From contig CM033391.1 of the NCBI GenBank assembly GCA_019426215.1, positions 18,216,708 to 18,280,707 of the forward strand: a stretch of 64,000 bases of DNA. The letters are read 5' to 3'. A program made the translations under genes and the position numbers. This DNA is from Buddleja alternifolia (lineage: Eukaryota > Streptophyta > Magnoliopsida > Lamiales > Scrophulariaceae). The notes under the pieces are model-generated. The model did no database searches. It saw only the letters and a list, made by a program, of their open reading frames with translations, and was not told the DNA's origin. Each line of letters starts with the position of its first letter. Position 1 is the first letter of the stretch. Positions 1 through 11,427 of the stretch are shown one piece after another.

Positions 1-2134
1 GAGGCATGTGGGTTGTAAAGAGCAAGACACGGGTAACTTCAAGAATATGCCTGTTTTTGCGTTCGGCAACCCCATTTTGTTGGGGAGTATCTATGCATGA
101 GCTTTGATGAATAATGCCATGATCACAGAGATATGTACTCCACATGTGATTGAAATATTCGGTGCCATTATCAGTGCGAAGAATTTGAATTTTTGTATTA
201 AACTGTGTTTGGACCATATGATGAAATTGGATGAACACAGAACGAAGTTCAGTTTTATCATGCAACAAATAGACTCAACTCATACGAGTGTGATCATCAA
301 TAAACGTAGCAAACCATTTTGTGTGAGTTCGGTTGGGTGTTCGTGAAGGACCCCATACATCACTATGAATTAAAGTAAAAGGCATAGATGGTTTGTACGT
401 TGACTTTGGGAAAGGGGCACGGTGATGTTTAGCAATTTCACAGACATCACATTGAAAATCAAACTGCGTTTTATTCAAACAAATAGAAGGAAACAATCTT
501 TTTAAGTACTCAAAGTTGGGATGACCCATTCGAGAATGCCTTAATAAGAGATCACTATACTTAGGAACATAATCACAAATAGCAGTGTGACATTTGTTAC
601 TAACACTAACCCCCTCAAGATAGTAGAGCCCCTCACACTCTTTAGCACTGCCAATCGTCTTCCCCGATGATAAATCCTGAAAAACACAACGAGAAGGAAG
701 AAATTTAGCAGAACTGTGTGAGGTTTTAGTCAATTGACTAATGGATAACAAGTTGCAGGATAATTTTGGAACATGTAATACAGAATCAAGAGTGATGGAG
801 TCAGAAATTCTAATACTCCCTTTGCCAGCCACAGAAGAAAGTGAGCTGTCTGCAATTTTGACTTTCAAATTACCAGCACAAGGTGAGTATGTAGTGAATA
901 AATGATAATCATCAGTCATATGATCTGATGCACCCCAATCAACAATCCACGAAGAAATAGCACAAGATTTAGTATTTAGGGCTTTCAAAAAATTACCTCT
1001 TTGGGCTAAGGATGCGGAAGAAGTAGTGGAGGATTGACCCGATGTTTGGAAAGTAGAGAAAAGTTCATAGAGTTTCTCTATCTGTTTTGAGTTAAAGCCC
1101 CCGCTAAATTGTGCATTTTTATTATCTGAATTTTGCTCGTTCTGCTAATTGGTGATGGCTTGGTAACCACGACTCTTATTTTTCCGGGGTTTCCAATCAG
1201 CCGGTTTTCCATAAATTTCCCAACAAGTATCAATTGAATGGCCAGTTTTCTTGCATTTTTTGCACCATGGACGTGCCTTTGGAGGGTGTGGGCCTGACCC
1301 ATTTTGAAAATTGGGCCTATTTTGTAAGTTTGACCCATTAATTTGATTATTTGATCCATTGGGCCCAACTTGAAAAATGGACCCATTTTTTAATCCACCA
1401 GCTGCTGACCCATTTCTTCCACCTCCACTTCCACGTGAAATAAGGGCAGATCCATTTCCATCCATTGAAGCTGCGCTGCGTCCAGGAAGCATCACCATCC
1501 TCCGAACTTCGGCGAAGACTTCTCTCAGCGTCGGCAAGGGGTGGCGGCCAAGAATTCATCCGCGCACGTCATCGAGGTCGCTATTCAGTCTGGCCAGAAA
1601 CTCAAAAACTCGCTCATTTTTGACTCGTTTTTTGAATCTCACACTGTCGGCGGTACATGCCCATTTTTCGTCCATGATCAAGTCCAATTCTTGCCATAAA
1701 ATCATCATTTCCATATAGTAATCAGTCACCCCTTTGTCACCCTGCTTCATCTGCCAAATTCGAGTTTTTAAGTCGAAAATTTGTGCAGCGTTTTCAGCGT
1801 CGGAGTAAGTTTCACGGACAGCATCCCAGACATCTTTAGCAGTTGGTAGGAAGAGGTATGTCTTGCCAATGGTTGGATTCATGGAGTTGACCAACCATGC
1901 CGTAACCATGGAGTTCTCGGACCTCCATTTCTGTAGAGATCCGTTGTCGTCGAAAGTGGGTTGCTTCGTTTCCCCTGTCAGGTAACCCAATTTGCTTTTT
2001 CCATCGATTATGAGCTTGATAGATTGTGCCCATTCTCGATAATTTTTCCCGTTCAATTTCTCAACTGTGAGTTGAAACGAGGAGTTTTCGAACCTGGTTG
2101 AACCGGAGTGAGGTGTATGTTTTATCTCTTCCAT
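1..2134 (-). pseudogene. Ty1/copia gag-pol polyprotein, inactivated by three in-frame stops
   Basis: One frame runs from the ATG at 2134 to the window edge. It gives a copia-type gag (about residues 10-190), a CCHC knuckle (CKKCKKTGHSIDTC, near 1225-1270), a protease segment at 880-960, a gag-pre-integrase region with an H-x-R-x-GH type motif near 520, and integrase with the motifs HSDVWGPS, RTDNGTEY and GVAERKNR, so the D, D and E residues are visible. The frame is broken by stops at 1556-1558, 1145-1147 and 275-277; all three look like C-to-T (or G-to-A) transitions. The protease triad reads D-W-G rather than the family's D-S/T-G, so the aspartic protease would also be dead. The frame is otherwise preserved, so decay is recent and by point mutation. 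Confidence 0.92.
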
Positions 2135-2140
2135 TACACC

Positions 2141-2153
2141 CGCTCTGGTACCA
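2141..2153 (-). other. Primer-binding site of the copia element (initiator Met tRNA type)
   Basis: On the minus strand the sequence directly after the LTR reads TGGTACCAGAGCG. This is one base from the usual plant copia site TGGTATCAGAGC, complementary to the 3' end of initiator tRNA-Met. It abuts the LTR end exactly and lies 7 bases before the gag ATG. Confidence 0.85.
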
Positions 2154-2417
2154 TGTAAACTTTAAAGAAAAAGCATAAAAGAAGACAAGCGTTTAACGTG
2201 ATTCGATCAAAAAAGATCTACATCCACGGAAATATTGTTTCTGTTTTTTTTGTATATTTAGAACTGTACAAGGAATACTCTTAAATAGAGAACAATTGAA
2301 GCTAAATAAGGAAGAGAATGTAATCTCTATAAATTAGCTCCAAATCAACAATAAATGGAAATAAATCAGGAGGAAATCAAGGTAAATATTTCCTCCCTAA
2401 ATATAAAGATTCCAACA
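2154..2417 (-). repeat. 5' LTR of the copia element (264 bp)
   Basis: The block has TG...CA ends (TGTTGGAATC at 2417 reading left, ...TTTACA at 2154) and abuts the primer-binding site. It contains AT-rich LTR sequence and the block near 2200-2230 (gatctacatccacgg) typical of plant copia LTRs. No second copy is in the window, so LTR divergence cannot be measured. Confidence 0.85.
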
Positions 2418-3030
2418 CTGGTTCTACTGAGGCTGTAAAATTATATGGAGTTGAATTGCTTTTCTAAACTGCACATTGATGTTTCTATCTTGGGTTTCTT
2501 TTGGATTTTTTTCAGTAGAATCTTGTGGTATTGGTTTGATGCTCGTGTTTTTTTCTTAGAGTTATGATTTGGTGACTGTAGTTTTAATTCTGATGTAATG
2601 AATTATTTCATATTTTGCACTTCATACTTAATTTGTGCATATTTTTTGATAAAGGTGGTACGTGAGGAAGATTAATGCAAAAGATATAACATCTCTTGGA
2701 CGGATGCAGCGTGGGGAGGAGACTAGCTGTTTTGTATAGAAAAGTATTTCCTTTCAGTGTATTTTATTAGTGTAAAGTTTGATAGACTCCTTTCGTATAG
2801 TATTTTTGAGTTTTTTGCTAGAACAGTATCTGAATAAAATGTACTTAGTTGTGAAATTTATTTTATGAATAAAGTTTATTAGACATATTATGTCTATATG
2901 TTGCATATGTCCAATTTTATTATTATGAAAGGAGTTTTAATTTTTGTTAATATCCAAATTTTAAAAATAATTGGAGAATTGCGTGCACAGATGGAAAATT
3001 TATTTTATTTAGAAATTTTAAATTTTATAA

Positions 3031-3217
3031 TGCACTTAAAAGTGTAGTGTGAGATCTTGTGTTCCTACATTTCAAACTGTAGTATATACGACTTATGTTA
3101 CTACACTTTTATGTGTAGGGTCATTTCTTACTACAGTGGATGTTGATGCACTTAGAAAAAGTGTGGTATGACTCTAAATGTAGTGAGAATCCTTACTTTT
3201 CTACACTTTAAAGTGCA
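3031..3217. mobile_element. MITE-like element with 17-bp inverted ends
   Basis: The left end TGCACTTAAAAGTGTAG and the inverted right end TGCACTTTAAAGTGTAG differ at one base and bound 187 bp with no coding potential. The interior repeats shorter versions of the end (gtagtatatac, ttactacacttt). The size and inverted ends fit a miniature inverted-repeat element. I cannot see a convincing target duplication, so the superfamily is open. Confidence 0.55.
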
Positions 3218-3313
3218 TGAATAGCCCTTTTTTTTTTTTTTTTTTGTAACTCATCTTATTATTAGAAATTAAAATAAGTCAATTTTAATTATGTTGTAAT
3301 TTATAGAAATCAT

Positions 3314-3667
3314 TATTTATATTAATTAAAATTAACTAATTGAATGATTAAGTAATTATTTAATGAGTAAAAAATAATTAGTGTTTTTTATTATTTTATT
3401 TAGACACATTAAATATTAGTATATATTATCTAACTAATAACAATCAAATAACGTAGTTATTTTTATTCTTTATTTAGAAATTAATTATAATATATATTAG
3501 TATTTTATATTTATATTAATTAAAATTAATTCATTGAATGATTAAGTAATTTTTTAATTATTTAATGAGTAAAAAATAATTAGTGTTTTTTTATTATTTT
3601 ATTTAGACATTAAATATTAGTATATATTACCTAAATAATAACAATCAAATAAGGTAGTTATTTTTAA
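3314..3667. repeat. Two direct copies of a ~155-bp AT-rich block
   Basis: The segment 3314-3465 recurs at 3509-3667, about 195 bp later, with a few substitutions and small indels. Both copies start with atttatattaattaaaatt, pass through gattaagtaatt and ttagtatatatta, and end in gtagttattttta. This looks like a local tandem duplication in non-coding DNA. Confidence 0.8.
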
Positions 3668-4921
3668 TAATATATTAATATTTTATCCTTCTATTTAGAT
3701 ATTACCTATTAGCATATACTAATTTTATATCAGTTAAAAAATATTAGTTCAAATAAGATAGATTGCATTTATTTTTTAATTAGGAAAATTGACAAAAATA
3801 GGATTTTTGCCGCTTTTTTTGGGACTAAAATGTCAAAAACTCTAAAAATAATAATACCAAAGTGTTACAAGAAAACATAATCTTACCATTTTACCTTGAA
3901 AAACCAACAGTTTGTACTGAAACTCACCGAAAAGGACTAGAGTGAGACCGAAATGTAACATTAAGGTTTGTAGCATAACAAATTTAATTTACTTGGGAAG
4001 TTATCAGTGGCATTAACACATTTATTAATTTGGACTTTTAATTAATAGAACTTTGGGACTCAGCCCATTAATTAGAAGTCACATATATTAATGAAACTCT
4101 AAATTAATTGGGCCAACCCAATTAGTGAATTCTTCCATTTGAAATTAATTCATTTTTTAACCGTTCAAAAGGTTATTTAACGCGCATATGGGTGTCTTTT
4201 TCATGAGTAACTTAGTGTGCATATTTTGTTAGTACCAGCCCTTTCAAACTTTTAAGTATCTACTTTTATTATGGTGTCATTGTATATTATATTATCATAA
4301 TATAGATTATTCAAAATTTGAACCTGAAAATTGATATTTTGTTAATAATTAGTAGATTCTATGATGGATTATGTGTGTCTTAATTCTTGACGTTGTAATT
4401 CTACAAAAGGCTATATTAATACAAAATTTTTAATACTCAATTTTGAATAAAATTAACGTCATATGTTGTCCATTAGTTAAGATTATTTTTATTTATCTTA
4501 TATTTTCATCAATGAATATCGTATCTTAAAAAAGATATTTTTATAAACTTCATATTGATGATATATTTGTACTCATGTACTTTATAGAACTAATGTATCT
4601 TGGTTGCCTAAGTGAGCTTCAGACAGAATTCACTGTCTTCCTATCTGTTTCATACAAAACAATAATTTGAAAGATGATTCTTCACGGCTCTAATCCTTGT
4701 TGGTAATCTTTATAGCTTTTTGGTGAGACTCACCAAACGCATTGGATTTATGTGCTGCAGATATACACAAATTTAACAGCAATAGAATTAACTACATAAA
4801 ACCAAATTTAGATGACCTGGATTTTCTTGGAAATTAATGGCAAACAACCAAAATGAAGCAAAAAGATGTTGTAATGCCCATACATTCAAACCATAGCCTC
4901 TGCAAAACTTGTGTCTCTCTA

Positions 4922-7296
4922 ATGGAGTTGTATTGGTTTGCCGTACTTCTCCTTCTTCCTTTACTTTCCTTGCTCTTCGTATCCAAACGAACAAATGAGG
5001 CGTCGTCGAAGACTAATCTTCCTCCATCTCCTCCTACCCTACCTATCATAGGCAACTTACACCAACTCGGAAAGATACCTCATCGTTCTTTATGGAAACT
5101 CTCACAAAAATATGGCCCCGTCATGCTTCTAAAGCTCGGTCGAGTCCCCACCCTGGTCGTTTCATCACCTGAAATGGCGAAACAAGTACTCAAAACCCAT
5201 GATCTAGAATGTTGTTCCCGGCCTTACTCGCATGGCGCCATCAAACTTTCCTACAATTTACTAGACGTGGCTTTTGGCCCGTATAGTGAATATTGGAGAG
5301 AAATTCGTAAACTTTGCGTTATTGAACTTTTTACGGTCAAGAGAGTTCAATCATTTTGGCATGTGAGGGAGAGAGAGGTAGCCCGTTTGATCAACTCGAT
5401 TTCGGAATTGTCCTCTAAATCTAATCATCCTATTGAGGTCAATGAGAAAATATTTTCCCTTGCAAACAATATTATTTGCACCATTGCTTTTGGTAGAAGT
5501 TATGAGGGGAAGCAGTTTGAGGGTTATCAGAAATTCCAAGAAGCTATAGATGAAGCCATGGCTATGTTGAGTAGCTTTTGGGTAGCTGATTTTTTCCCCA
5601 AAATTGGTTGGGTTATTGACGTCGTCACAGGTCTCCATAGGAGGCTCGAAAAATGTTTTCGCGATTTTGATACATTTTTTGAAAGGGTAATCGAAGAGCA
5701 TCTTGATCCAAACAGACCAAAGCCTGAGCATGAGGATATCATCAATGTTTTGCTTCGACTGTCCAAGGATAAAACCTCTCCCGTTCAACTGTCCAGAGAT
5801 CACATCAAGTCTATTCTTATGGTACTTCAAACACATCTTTCTGATTTAATCCGTTTGTCAAAGGTCCTAGTTTTTCACATCATGGTTCAAAGTCTCTGTA
5901 TCGGTTCTTGTAATATATATTGCAAGTGCGTAATGGGATATCATTGGGCGATATTGAACAAATGCATTATAGGATGCTAAAAAAATATTGAAAATTTGTA
6001 AAGTCGGTAGATGATATGAAGAACAAAAAAATGCACTAATTGGTACAATGTGAAAATATATATTGTGTTAGATATAAATAAATTTAAACATTATGTTATT
6101 ATCGGACTTAAATTTGTAATAGAAAAGTGTTCATTGATAATTATAGCACAAGTTTTCACAATATATGTAAGAATAAGTTCACTAAATTATATCACAAAGC
6201 ACATTTAGAAGGGAAAAAAATTTAGTAATGGTGTTAGTGTTATTGATTAGTGAGTAATAGGAAGAGTTTAGAGAATATGAAGAGTAGAATAGTTTGTAGA
6301 TAGTTGGAAGTTGGAAGAGAATGGAATAGTTGTAGTAGAAATAGTTTGATGTTGTAGAGAGATAGTTGGAAGAAGATTTTGTAAAGATAGATTTTGTAAA
6401 GTTTATGTTCTAGAGTTAACCAGAAATGTGCACTTATTTCAACAAATGGAAATAACATTAGAGATGTTAGATATTATCACCGATGATATATCGATTCGGC
6501 CAATAATATCAATATTATATCAAAAACTCAGAGAATAATATGTATCGGCGACATATATTATCGGATTGGGGCCAATACTTATAAACCATGCATGCATGTT
6601 TCACATATATCTACTAGAAATCTGAATCCTGTTAAATTTTTCTTCTCTAAGATTTTAAACAAATTAAGATTGTTTTGGCGTATGCAGGATATATTCATAG
6701 GCGCAATAGACACTAGCTCTCTGACAATGGTGTGGGCAATGACAGAGCTAGCCAGGAATCCAAGAGTGATGAAAAAAGCACAGGCTGAAATAAGATCCTG
6801 CGTGGGAAGAGAATGGAAAGTGTCGGAAGACGAGATGGTGAAGCTGAAATACTTAAAGATGGTGGTGAAGGAGACTTTCCGGTTACACCCTCCCGCAACC
6901 CTTTTGTTGCCTCGTGAATCGATGCACCATTGCCAAATAGGTGGCTATGACGTGCCTGCCAACACTAGAATCCATGTCAATGCTTGGGCTATTGGGAGGG
7001 ACCCTGAAACATGGAAAAATCCCGATGAATTCTACCCGGAGAGGTTTGAGGAAAATGAAGTTGATTTTAGAGGGCAGCATTATGAGCTGATCCCGTTTGG
7101 AGCTGGTCGAAGGATTTGTCCGGGGTTGACGATGGGCACGACTGCAATAGAGTTCACGCTCGCAAATTTGCTGCATTGCTTCGACTGGAAGTTGCCCGAT
7201 GGGGTTAAGTGTGACGAGATCAGCGTGGAGGAAGAGGCAGGGCTCACCGTTCATAAGAAGGATCCCCTTTATTTGGTGCCCGTCAAATATATCTAA
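4922..7296 (+). CDS. CYP71-family cytochrome P450 monooxygenase (gene 1)
   Basis: Two exons, 4922-5821 and 6688-7296, join in phase 0 across an 866-bp GT-AG intron to encode 502 aa, normal for the family. Visible: an N-terminal membrane anchor (residues 4-20), the proline hinge LPPSPPTLPIIG (33-44), helix-C WR (125-126), the I-helix motif GAIDT (305-309), ExxR (E362, R365), PERF (417-420) and the haem loop FGAGRRICPG with ligand Cys444. Such enzymes sit on the ER face and oxidise small molecules using electrons from P450 reductase; the substrate cannot be read from sequence. I chose the ATG at 4922 over one 69 bases upstream because it puts the membrane anchor at the N-terminus, as in relatives. 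The intron falls just before the I-helix, the usual CYP71 position. No frameshift or stop is seen, so the gene appears intact. The 518-aa paralogue lies 6.3 kb downstream on the same strand. Confidence 0.95.
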
Positions 7297-7375
7297 TTTG
7301 AATTCCTTGTTAACCTAGTACGTCCCCGAGAATTGAAAATTAATCATCTTATGTGGACTATTACTATGGATCGAT

Positions 7376-7381
7376 AATAAA
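7376..7381 (+). terminator. Candidate poly(A) signal of P450 gene 1
   Basis: An AATAAA hexamer lies 80 bases after the stop codon, a typical plant spacing. This is motif evidence only; plant signals are degenerate. Confidence 0.45.
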
Positions 7382-8128
7382 GGTGTTATAGCCACCCCGC
7401 AATTAATTACCAGGCTGGGAATATGGAGTTCTATAATTATCCTTCTTACTCATAACAATTCACACACTTTTTCTTATATATACACACATATAAGCGATTT
7501 GCACAATGAAGGCGAAAGTGACAAACGATGCCTAACATGAAAATTATGAAAAGGAAAATCAAAATAGACGTGTACATCAGGCATACTCGCTACATGACAC
7601 TCAAATATTATGTAGGTAATATACTATTGTTTATTGTTGTCAAATACTCTCATGAGTAATGACACTCTTAGATAATACTATCAATATGCATGCATGTATA
7701 TCTAACGGTTCAGAGGTGGCTCAGATGGGAAAAATAGCCTTAAGAACGATGAACTCTTAATGTAAATAAACAAATTTGAGCTCATGGAACAAAGTTCAAT
7801 AAATGGACATGAAAAAACAAGCATACATATGAAAATGGAGAAATTACTTAATTACAACATTAAACACAAACGTAATATATAAAGAAGGAGGGTAAAAATG
7901 CAATTTACATTAAAGGGGGTGACAATTTAGGCACATTTATAATTAGGTAATACGAACCAAACTACTCGATACTCGATTCGTGATCAATCGTTAAAAGCTG
8001 GTTTGAGTTAGGTTGGTTAACATATTAAACCAAACTTGAATAACATTTTGTGTGTTCGATAAATTTGAAAACTGGCTCGAGCTCAACTTATTTAATAAAA
8101 AAGATAAAACATGTGCAAAAAAATCAAG
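7382..8128. other. Non-coding stretch after P450 gene 1
   Basis: No gene is seen. The last 170 bases (from about 7960) are rich in ctcga and aacc words. They continue after 12547, on the far side of the LTR element, so an older dispersed repeat was probably the insertion target. Confidence 0.6.
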
Positions 8129-8133
8129 CTACT

Positions 8134-9301
8134 TGTTTACACCATAAAATAATTTGGGCTTTCGAATTACAGAGCCCAAATAGCACAAACTGTAGAAATT
8201 CGAAAAAACGAAATTGCGTCCACAGGTAGGTAAGATAAGGCCCAATAAACTTAGAAAATGGCAAAAATGTAGGCTGAGTTGATAGAAACCCAATAATTGA
8301 ATCTGAAGAAATAAAGAGAGTCCAAAAGCCAGTAATCTACATTCAAGGAAGACGCGCCAAGCTGAGGATTTTGAAAAAGACGGTTGGATGCAGTTGACGG
8401 CAATTCCCAAAGAAGAAGAACGTGGGTTCCCCAAGGCCAAGATATATAGGCGGCTAAGACGAAGATAAAAAGAAGGGAGGAGAATCAACAACTTCTACAT
8501 TTTCATTCTCTTAGAATTATCTCTAGTCTTAGGAGTAGTTTATAGCGTAATGTAGGAGTAGCACATAGCGTAAATTAGGAGTAGCCGTAGAATAATGTAA
8601 TAGTTGTTTGTCACGAATTACTGGGATTCGGCTGCAAAGCTTGTATCTGCAGTTTATTTGTAATCATCACGATCGAAGACTCTCATGGAGGTATAAATTA
8701 CCTTTTTTCAGATTTAAGTATTTGATAAGTTAATTTTATCTTGACTTGAGTTTTTCGTTCACCATTCTCATATTCGAAATGAACGACTAAGAACTCACCT
8801 TTCTCATATTCGAAATGAACGACTAAGAATTCAATTGAACCACCAAATAGCGTATCGAACGCAGTGGTTGAGAGATAATCCTCGATTGAAGACTCTCATG
8901 GAGGTATAAATTATCCTTTGTTCAGATTTAAGTATTTGATAGGTTAATTTTATCTTGACTTGAGTCGTTCGATTCACTATTTTTTCATACTCGAAATCGA
9001 TAATTAAGAGTTGCGATTGGGGATCAATATGGAGGTATAATATTTATCGCTTTATCAGATTTAATTATTTGGTAGATAAATTTATATTTGGACTTGTATC
9101 ATCCTTTCTCATCTATTTTCATTAATTGCGGTCCGAATAACAATTTTAAACAACACATCGAAGTGTTAAAGTCTGAACCACCGTCTAGCGTATCAAATTC
9201 GAAGGCGGGGGTTATTAGATAATTCTAAGTGGAGAATTATCACGGGGCTTGAGTTAACCGAATTAGCTTTTCCTTATTCAATTTGTTTTTATCCAGAAAC
9301 A
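8134..9301 (+). repeat. 5' LTR (1168 bp)
   Basis: It begins TGTTTACACC, ends AGAAACA and matches 11428-12542 along its whole length. It carries about 53 bases (around 8642-8694) that the 3' copy lacks. Internally it contains two related blocks (about 8670-8790 and 8885-8990), each starting with ctctcatggaggtataaatta. Confidence 0.9.
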
Positions 9302-9330
9302 AATTTTTGGTGACCACAGTGGGAGTTGGT
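9302..9330 (+). other. Putative primer-binding region
   Basis: Immediately after the LTR comes TTTTTGGTGACCACAGTGGG. This resembles the conserved TTTTTGGCG...CCACCGTGGG start of many plant Ty3/gypsy interiors. I could not match it to one particular tRNA. Confidence 0.45.
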
Positions 9331-9382
9331 TCCTGTAAAATCAATTTTTCGAGATCGTTAAGTCATTCTGACAAGATCGATA

Positions 9383-10027
9383 ATGACAGACGAGTTCACT
9401 CGTGATGATTGCACCGAGGATTTGGATATCCAGTCGGTGGCGAAAAATAAAGTCAGAGTAGAAAAAATGTACGAACAATTTGTTCGACTTATGAAACAAA
9501 CTCTAGCAGGTGCTCGAGAAGATCAAATGAGAGAATTCAATGATCAATATCGAGCACTGGCACAAGAGTCAGCCAGAATATTTACGGCAATCGTACAAGA
9601 TATTGCTGTAAGTGCTCAAGATGGTCTCGCTCGAGAAGTCTCCAGGGTTATAACCGAGCTAGGTGAAATTTTTAATCAAACTTGTGATGTTTTTACGAAC
9701 ATGATACATACGCAAGTAGCCTTAGGTCTCGAACCTTTAATCAACAAGCATAATCTCTTAATCGAAAAAGTATCTCAGTTGGTAGAACAGAGGACTCAGA
9801 ATAGATATATTAATCCAAATGAGATTCCTCTGGGATATCCTCTAGAAAACGGCCCTCGGAATGGCCAATTCGAAATTGGTCAAACTTCAGGATCCTCACC
9901 TCTCGAGGGCAATAATAAAATGAATAATAACCCTCAAAATATAGATTCGAGATATAATCAAACGCCACATCCTAATGCAAACAATACAAATTCGAATCCA
10001 CATAATACTCAAAAATACGAGGCCTAA
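9383..10027 (+). CDS. Gag-like protein of the non-autonomous element, 214 aa
   Basis: An intact ORF starts 81 bases after the LTR. The N-terminal ~125 residues are charged and probably helical (for example KVRVEKMYEQFVRLMKQTL and LIEKVSQLVEQR), suggesting a coiled coil. After NPNEIPLGYP (about residues 148-157) it becomes an Asn/Pro/Gln-rich tail. No zinc knuckle and no protease motif are present. Position argues for a gag-like structural protein, but no domain is recognised, so function is inferred from context only. The segment from about residue 77 onward recurs in damaged form at 10233-10654. Confidence 0.6.
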   Translation: MTDEFTRDDCTEDLDIQSVAKNKVRVEKMYEQFVRLMKQTLAGAREDQMREFNDQYRALAQESARIFTAIVQDIAVSAQDGLAREVSRVITELGEIFNQTCDVFTNMIHTQVALGLEPLINKHNLLIEKVSQLVEQRTQNRYINPNEIPLGYPLENGPRNGQFEIGQTSGSSPLEGNNKMNNNPQNIDSRYNQTPHPNANNTNSNPHNTQKYEA

Positions 10028-10232
10028 TGGTCCCATACCATCGAACGGAATGGGACAAACTCCACGGGATATCCTCCAAATATGAATTTTGGAAGTCTCG
10101 GGATAGGATATAACTTTACCCAAGGCTATTTCGCTGGGGGGCAAAACCAGCATCAAGGGCCAAGGGGTCTCGAATAACCCTATAAATACAGGGAATCAGA
10201 ATTTTTCTGGGTTTCAGAATAATCCAAATTGT

Positions 10233-10654
10233 AAGTGCTCGAGATGGGCTGGCTGGAGAAGTTACTCGAGTGATTACAGAGTTGGGTGAAATTTTCAAAT
10301 CAAACGTGCGACGTTTTTTCGAATATGATAAATACCCAAATGGCATTAGCACTCGAGCCTTTAATCAGTAGGCATAATATTTTAGTAGAAAAAGTATCTC
10401 AGTTAGTGTCGACCGAACCTAGGATTCGAACTAGACACGCGAACCCGAACGAAATTCCTTTAGGATATCCTCGCGGTCAAAATGTTCAATTTGAAATGTT
10501 ATTCAATTCGAAATGTTCAATTCGAAATGTTACTAAAATAGAACTGAATCTAGGAGCTCAAAATACTCAATTCGAGGTTATATCCTTGCGCTCAAAATCT
10601 TCGATTCGAAATGTTACTCAATTCGAAATGTTTCTCAATTCGAATTTAACCTAG
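10233..10654 (+). pseudogene. Diverged partial copy of the gag-like ORF
   Basis: This DNA repeats 9611-9850 of the intact ORF: the encoded NQTCDVFSNMINTQ, EKVSQLV and NPNEIPLGYP match NQTCDVFTNMIHTQ, EKVSQLV and NPNEIPLGYP. An extra base near 10300 breaks the frame at its start, and the tail dissolves into repeats of attcgaaatgtt. It is therefore an internal tandem duplication that has decayed. Confidence 0.75.
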
Positions 10655-10818
10655 GAGTTTGGAATGATCAATTCGAGGTTGGCCAAACTTCGAATCCTAT
10701 ACCCCTCAAGAAATAGAATTTTGTAAACCAACAAAATACTGGGGGGCAACCAGGAGTGAACCAAACGAATGCTAACCAATCTCCACAGCCTACATCTTTT
10801 AACTTCCAAAATATAAAC

Positions 10819-10985
10819 GAAAGGAAGGATGGGGTAACACACCATTCGAACAAGCCCCCATTCGAAGATACGACTTGCTCGAAAGGAAGGATGGGGTAAC
10901 ACACCATTCAAACAAGCCCCCATTCGAAGATACGACTTGCTCGAAAGGAAGGATGGGGTAGCACGCCATTCGAACAAGCCCCCAT
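10819..10985 (+). repeat. 62-bp minisatellite, 2.7 copies
   Basis: Units at 10819-10880, 10881-10942 and 10943-10985 (partial) differ at only a few bases and contain gaaaggaaggatggggtaac and cattcgaagatacg. They lie between the decayed gag copy and the 3' LTR. Confidence 0.93.
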
Positions 10986-11427
10986 AATTCGATTCACTTC
11001 CTATTTTTGATGAAATTGGCGCAATCCAAGATATGTGCTCGAGAAACTAAATGGAACAGGTCGTGAAAGGCAAGAATTCGAGGATTTGCCATTAATCGAA
11101 TCTTAATCGAAGGGGTAACTCGAGAAAATGAAAGAAAGAATTTCTCTGCGATTTTCTCAGGGGTCTCTGGTTGCTCGAAAGGCGAATCAAAGAAGATAAC
11201 TGAGAGATGCTCAAAGATGAAGGTTTCGAGGAGGGAGAATAATTCGAGAAGTATAGCCAGAGGGACTGTTCTTCGAGAAAGTGAAGGACCAAAAAAAATA
11301 AAAAATGAAAAAATAAAAAAATCAAGAAGTCGATACTGAGGAGAGAGAGAGAAGTTGTCTTTAACCAAAAGACATGTCTTTTAATACACATGAACTCAAA
11401 ACGTTCATGTATATTATGGGAGGCATT

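Larger units (their letters stand above)
1..2417 (-). mobile_element. Ty1/copia LTR retrotransposon, 5' part, cut by window edge
   Basis: Read on the minus strand the order is LTR (2417-2154), primer-binding site, gag, zinc knuckle, protease, gag-pre-integrase and the start of integrase, which is the Ty1/copia order. Reverse transcriptase, RNase H and the 3' LTR must lie left of base 1. The LTR begins TGTTGGAATC and ends TTTACA on the minus strand, with TG...CA ends. The target duplication cannot be tested because only one end is inside the window; the flanking 5 bases at the visible end are ctggt (2418-2422, plus strand). Confidence 0.93.
2418..4921. other. AT-rich intergenic DNA upstream of the first P450
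   Basis: No gene is visible on either strand. The stretch holds a MITE-like inverted-repeat element (3031-3217), a T-run near 3225-3245 and a pair of direct repeats (3314-3667). The last kilobase should contain the promoter of the P450 that starts at 4922, but no single TATA box stands out among the many AT-rich stretches. Confidence 0.7.

Noticed and set aside
4853..4921. Alternative upstream start for P450 gene 1
   Set aside because: The extra 23 residues are polar and would bury the membrane anchor; the ATG at 4922 fits the family.
8129..8491. Minus-strand 120-aa frame with hydrophobic character (and its copy at 11545-11784)
   Set aside because: It falls entirely in the LTR of the non-autonomous element and is interrupted differently in the two LTRs.
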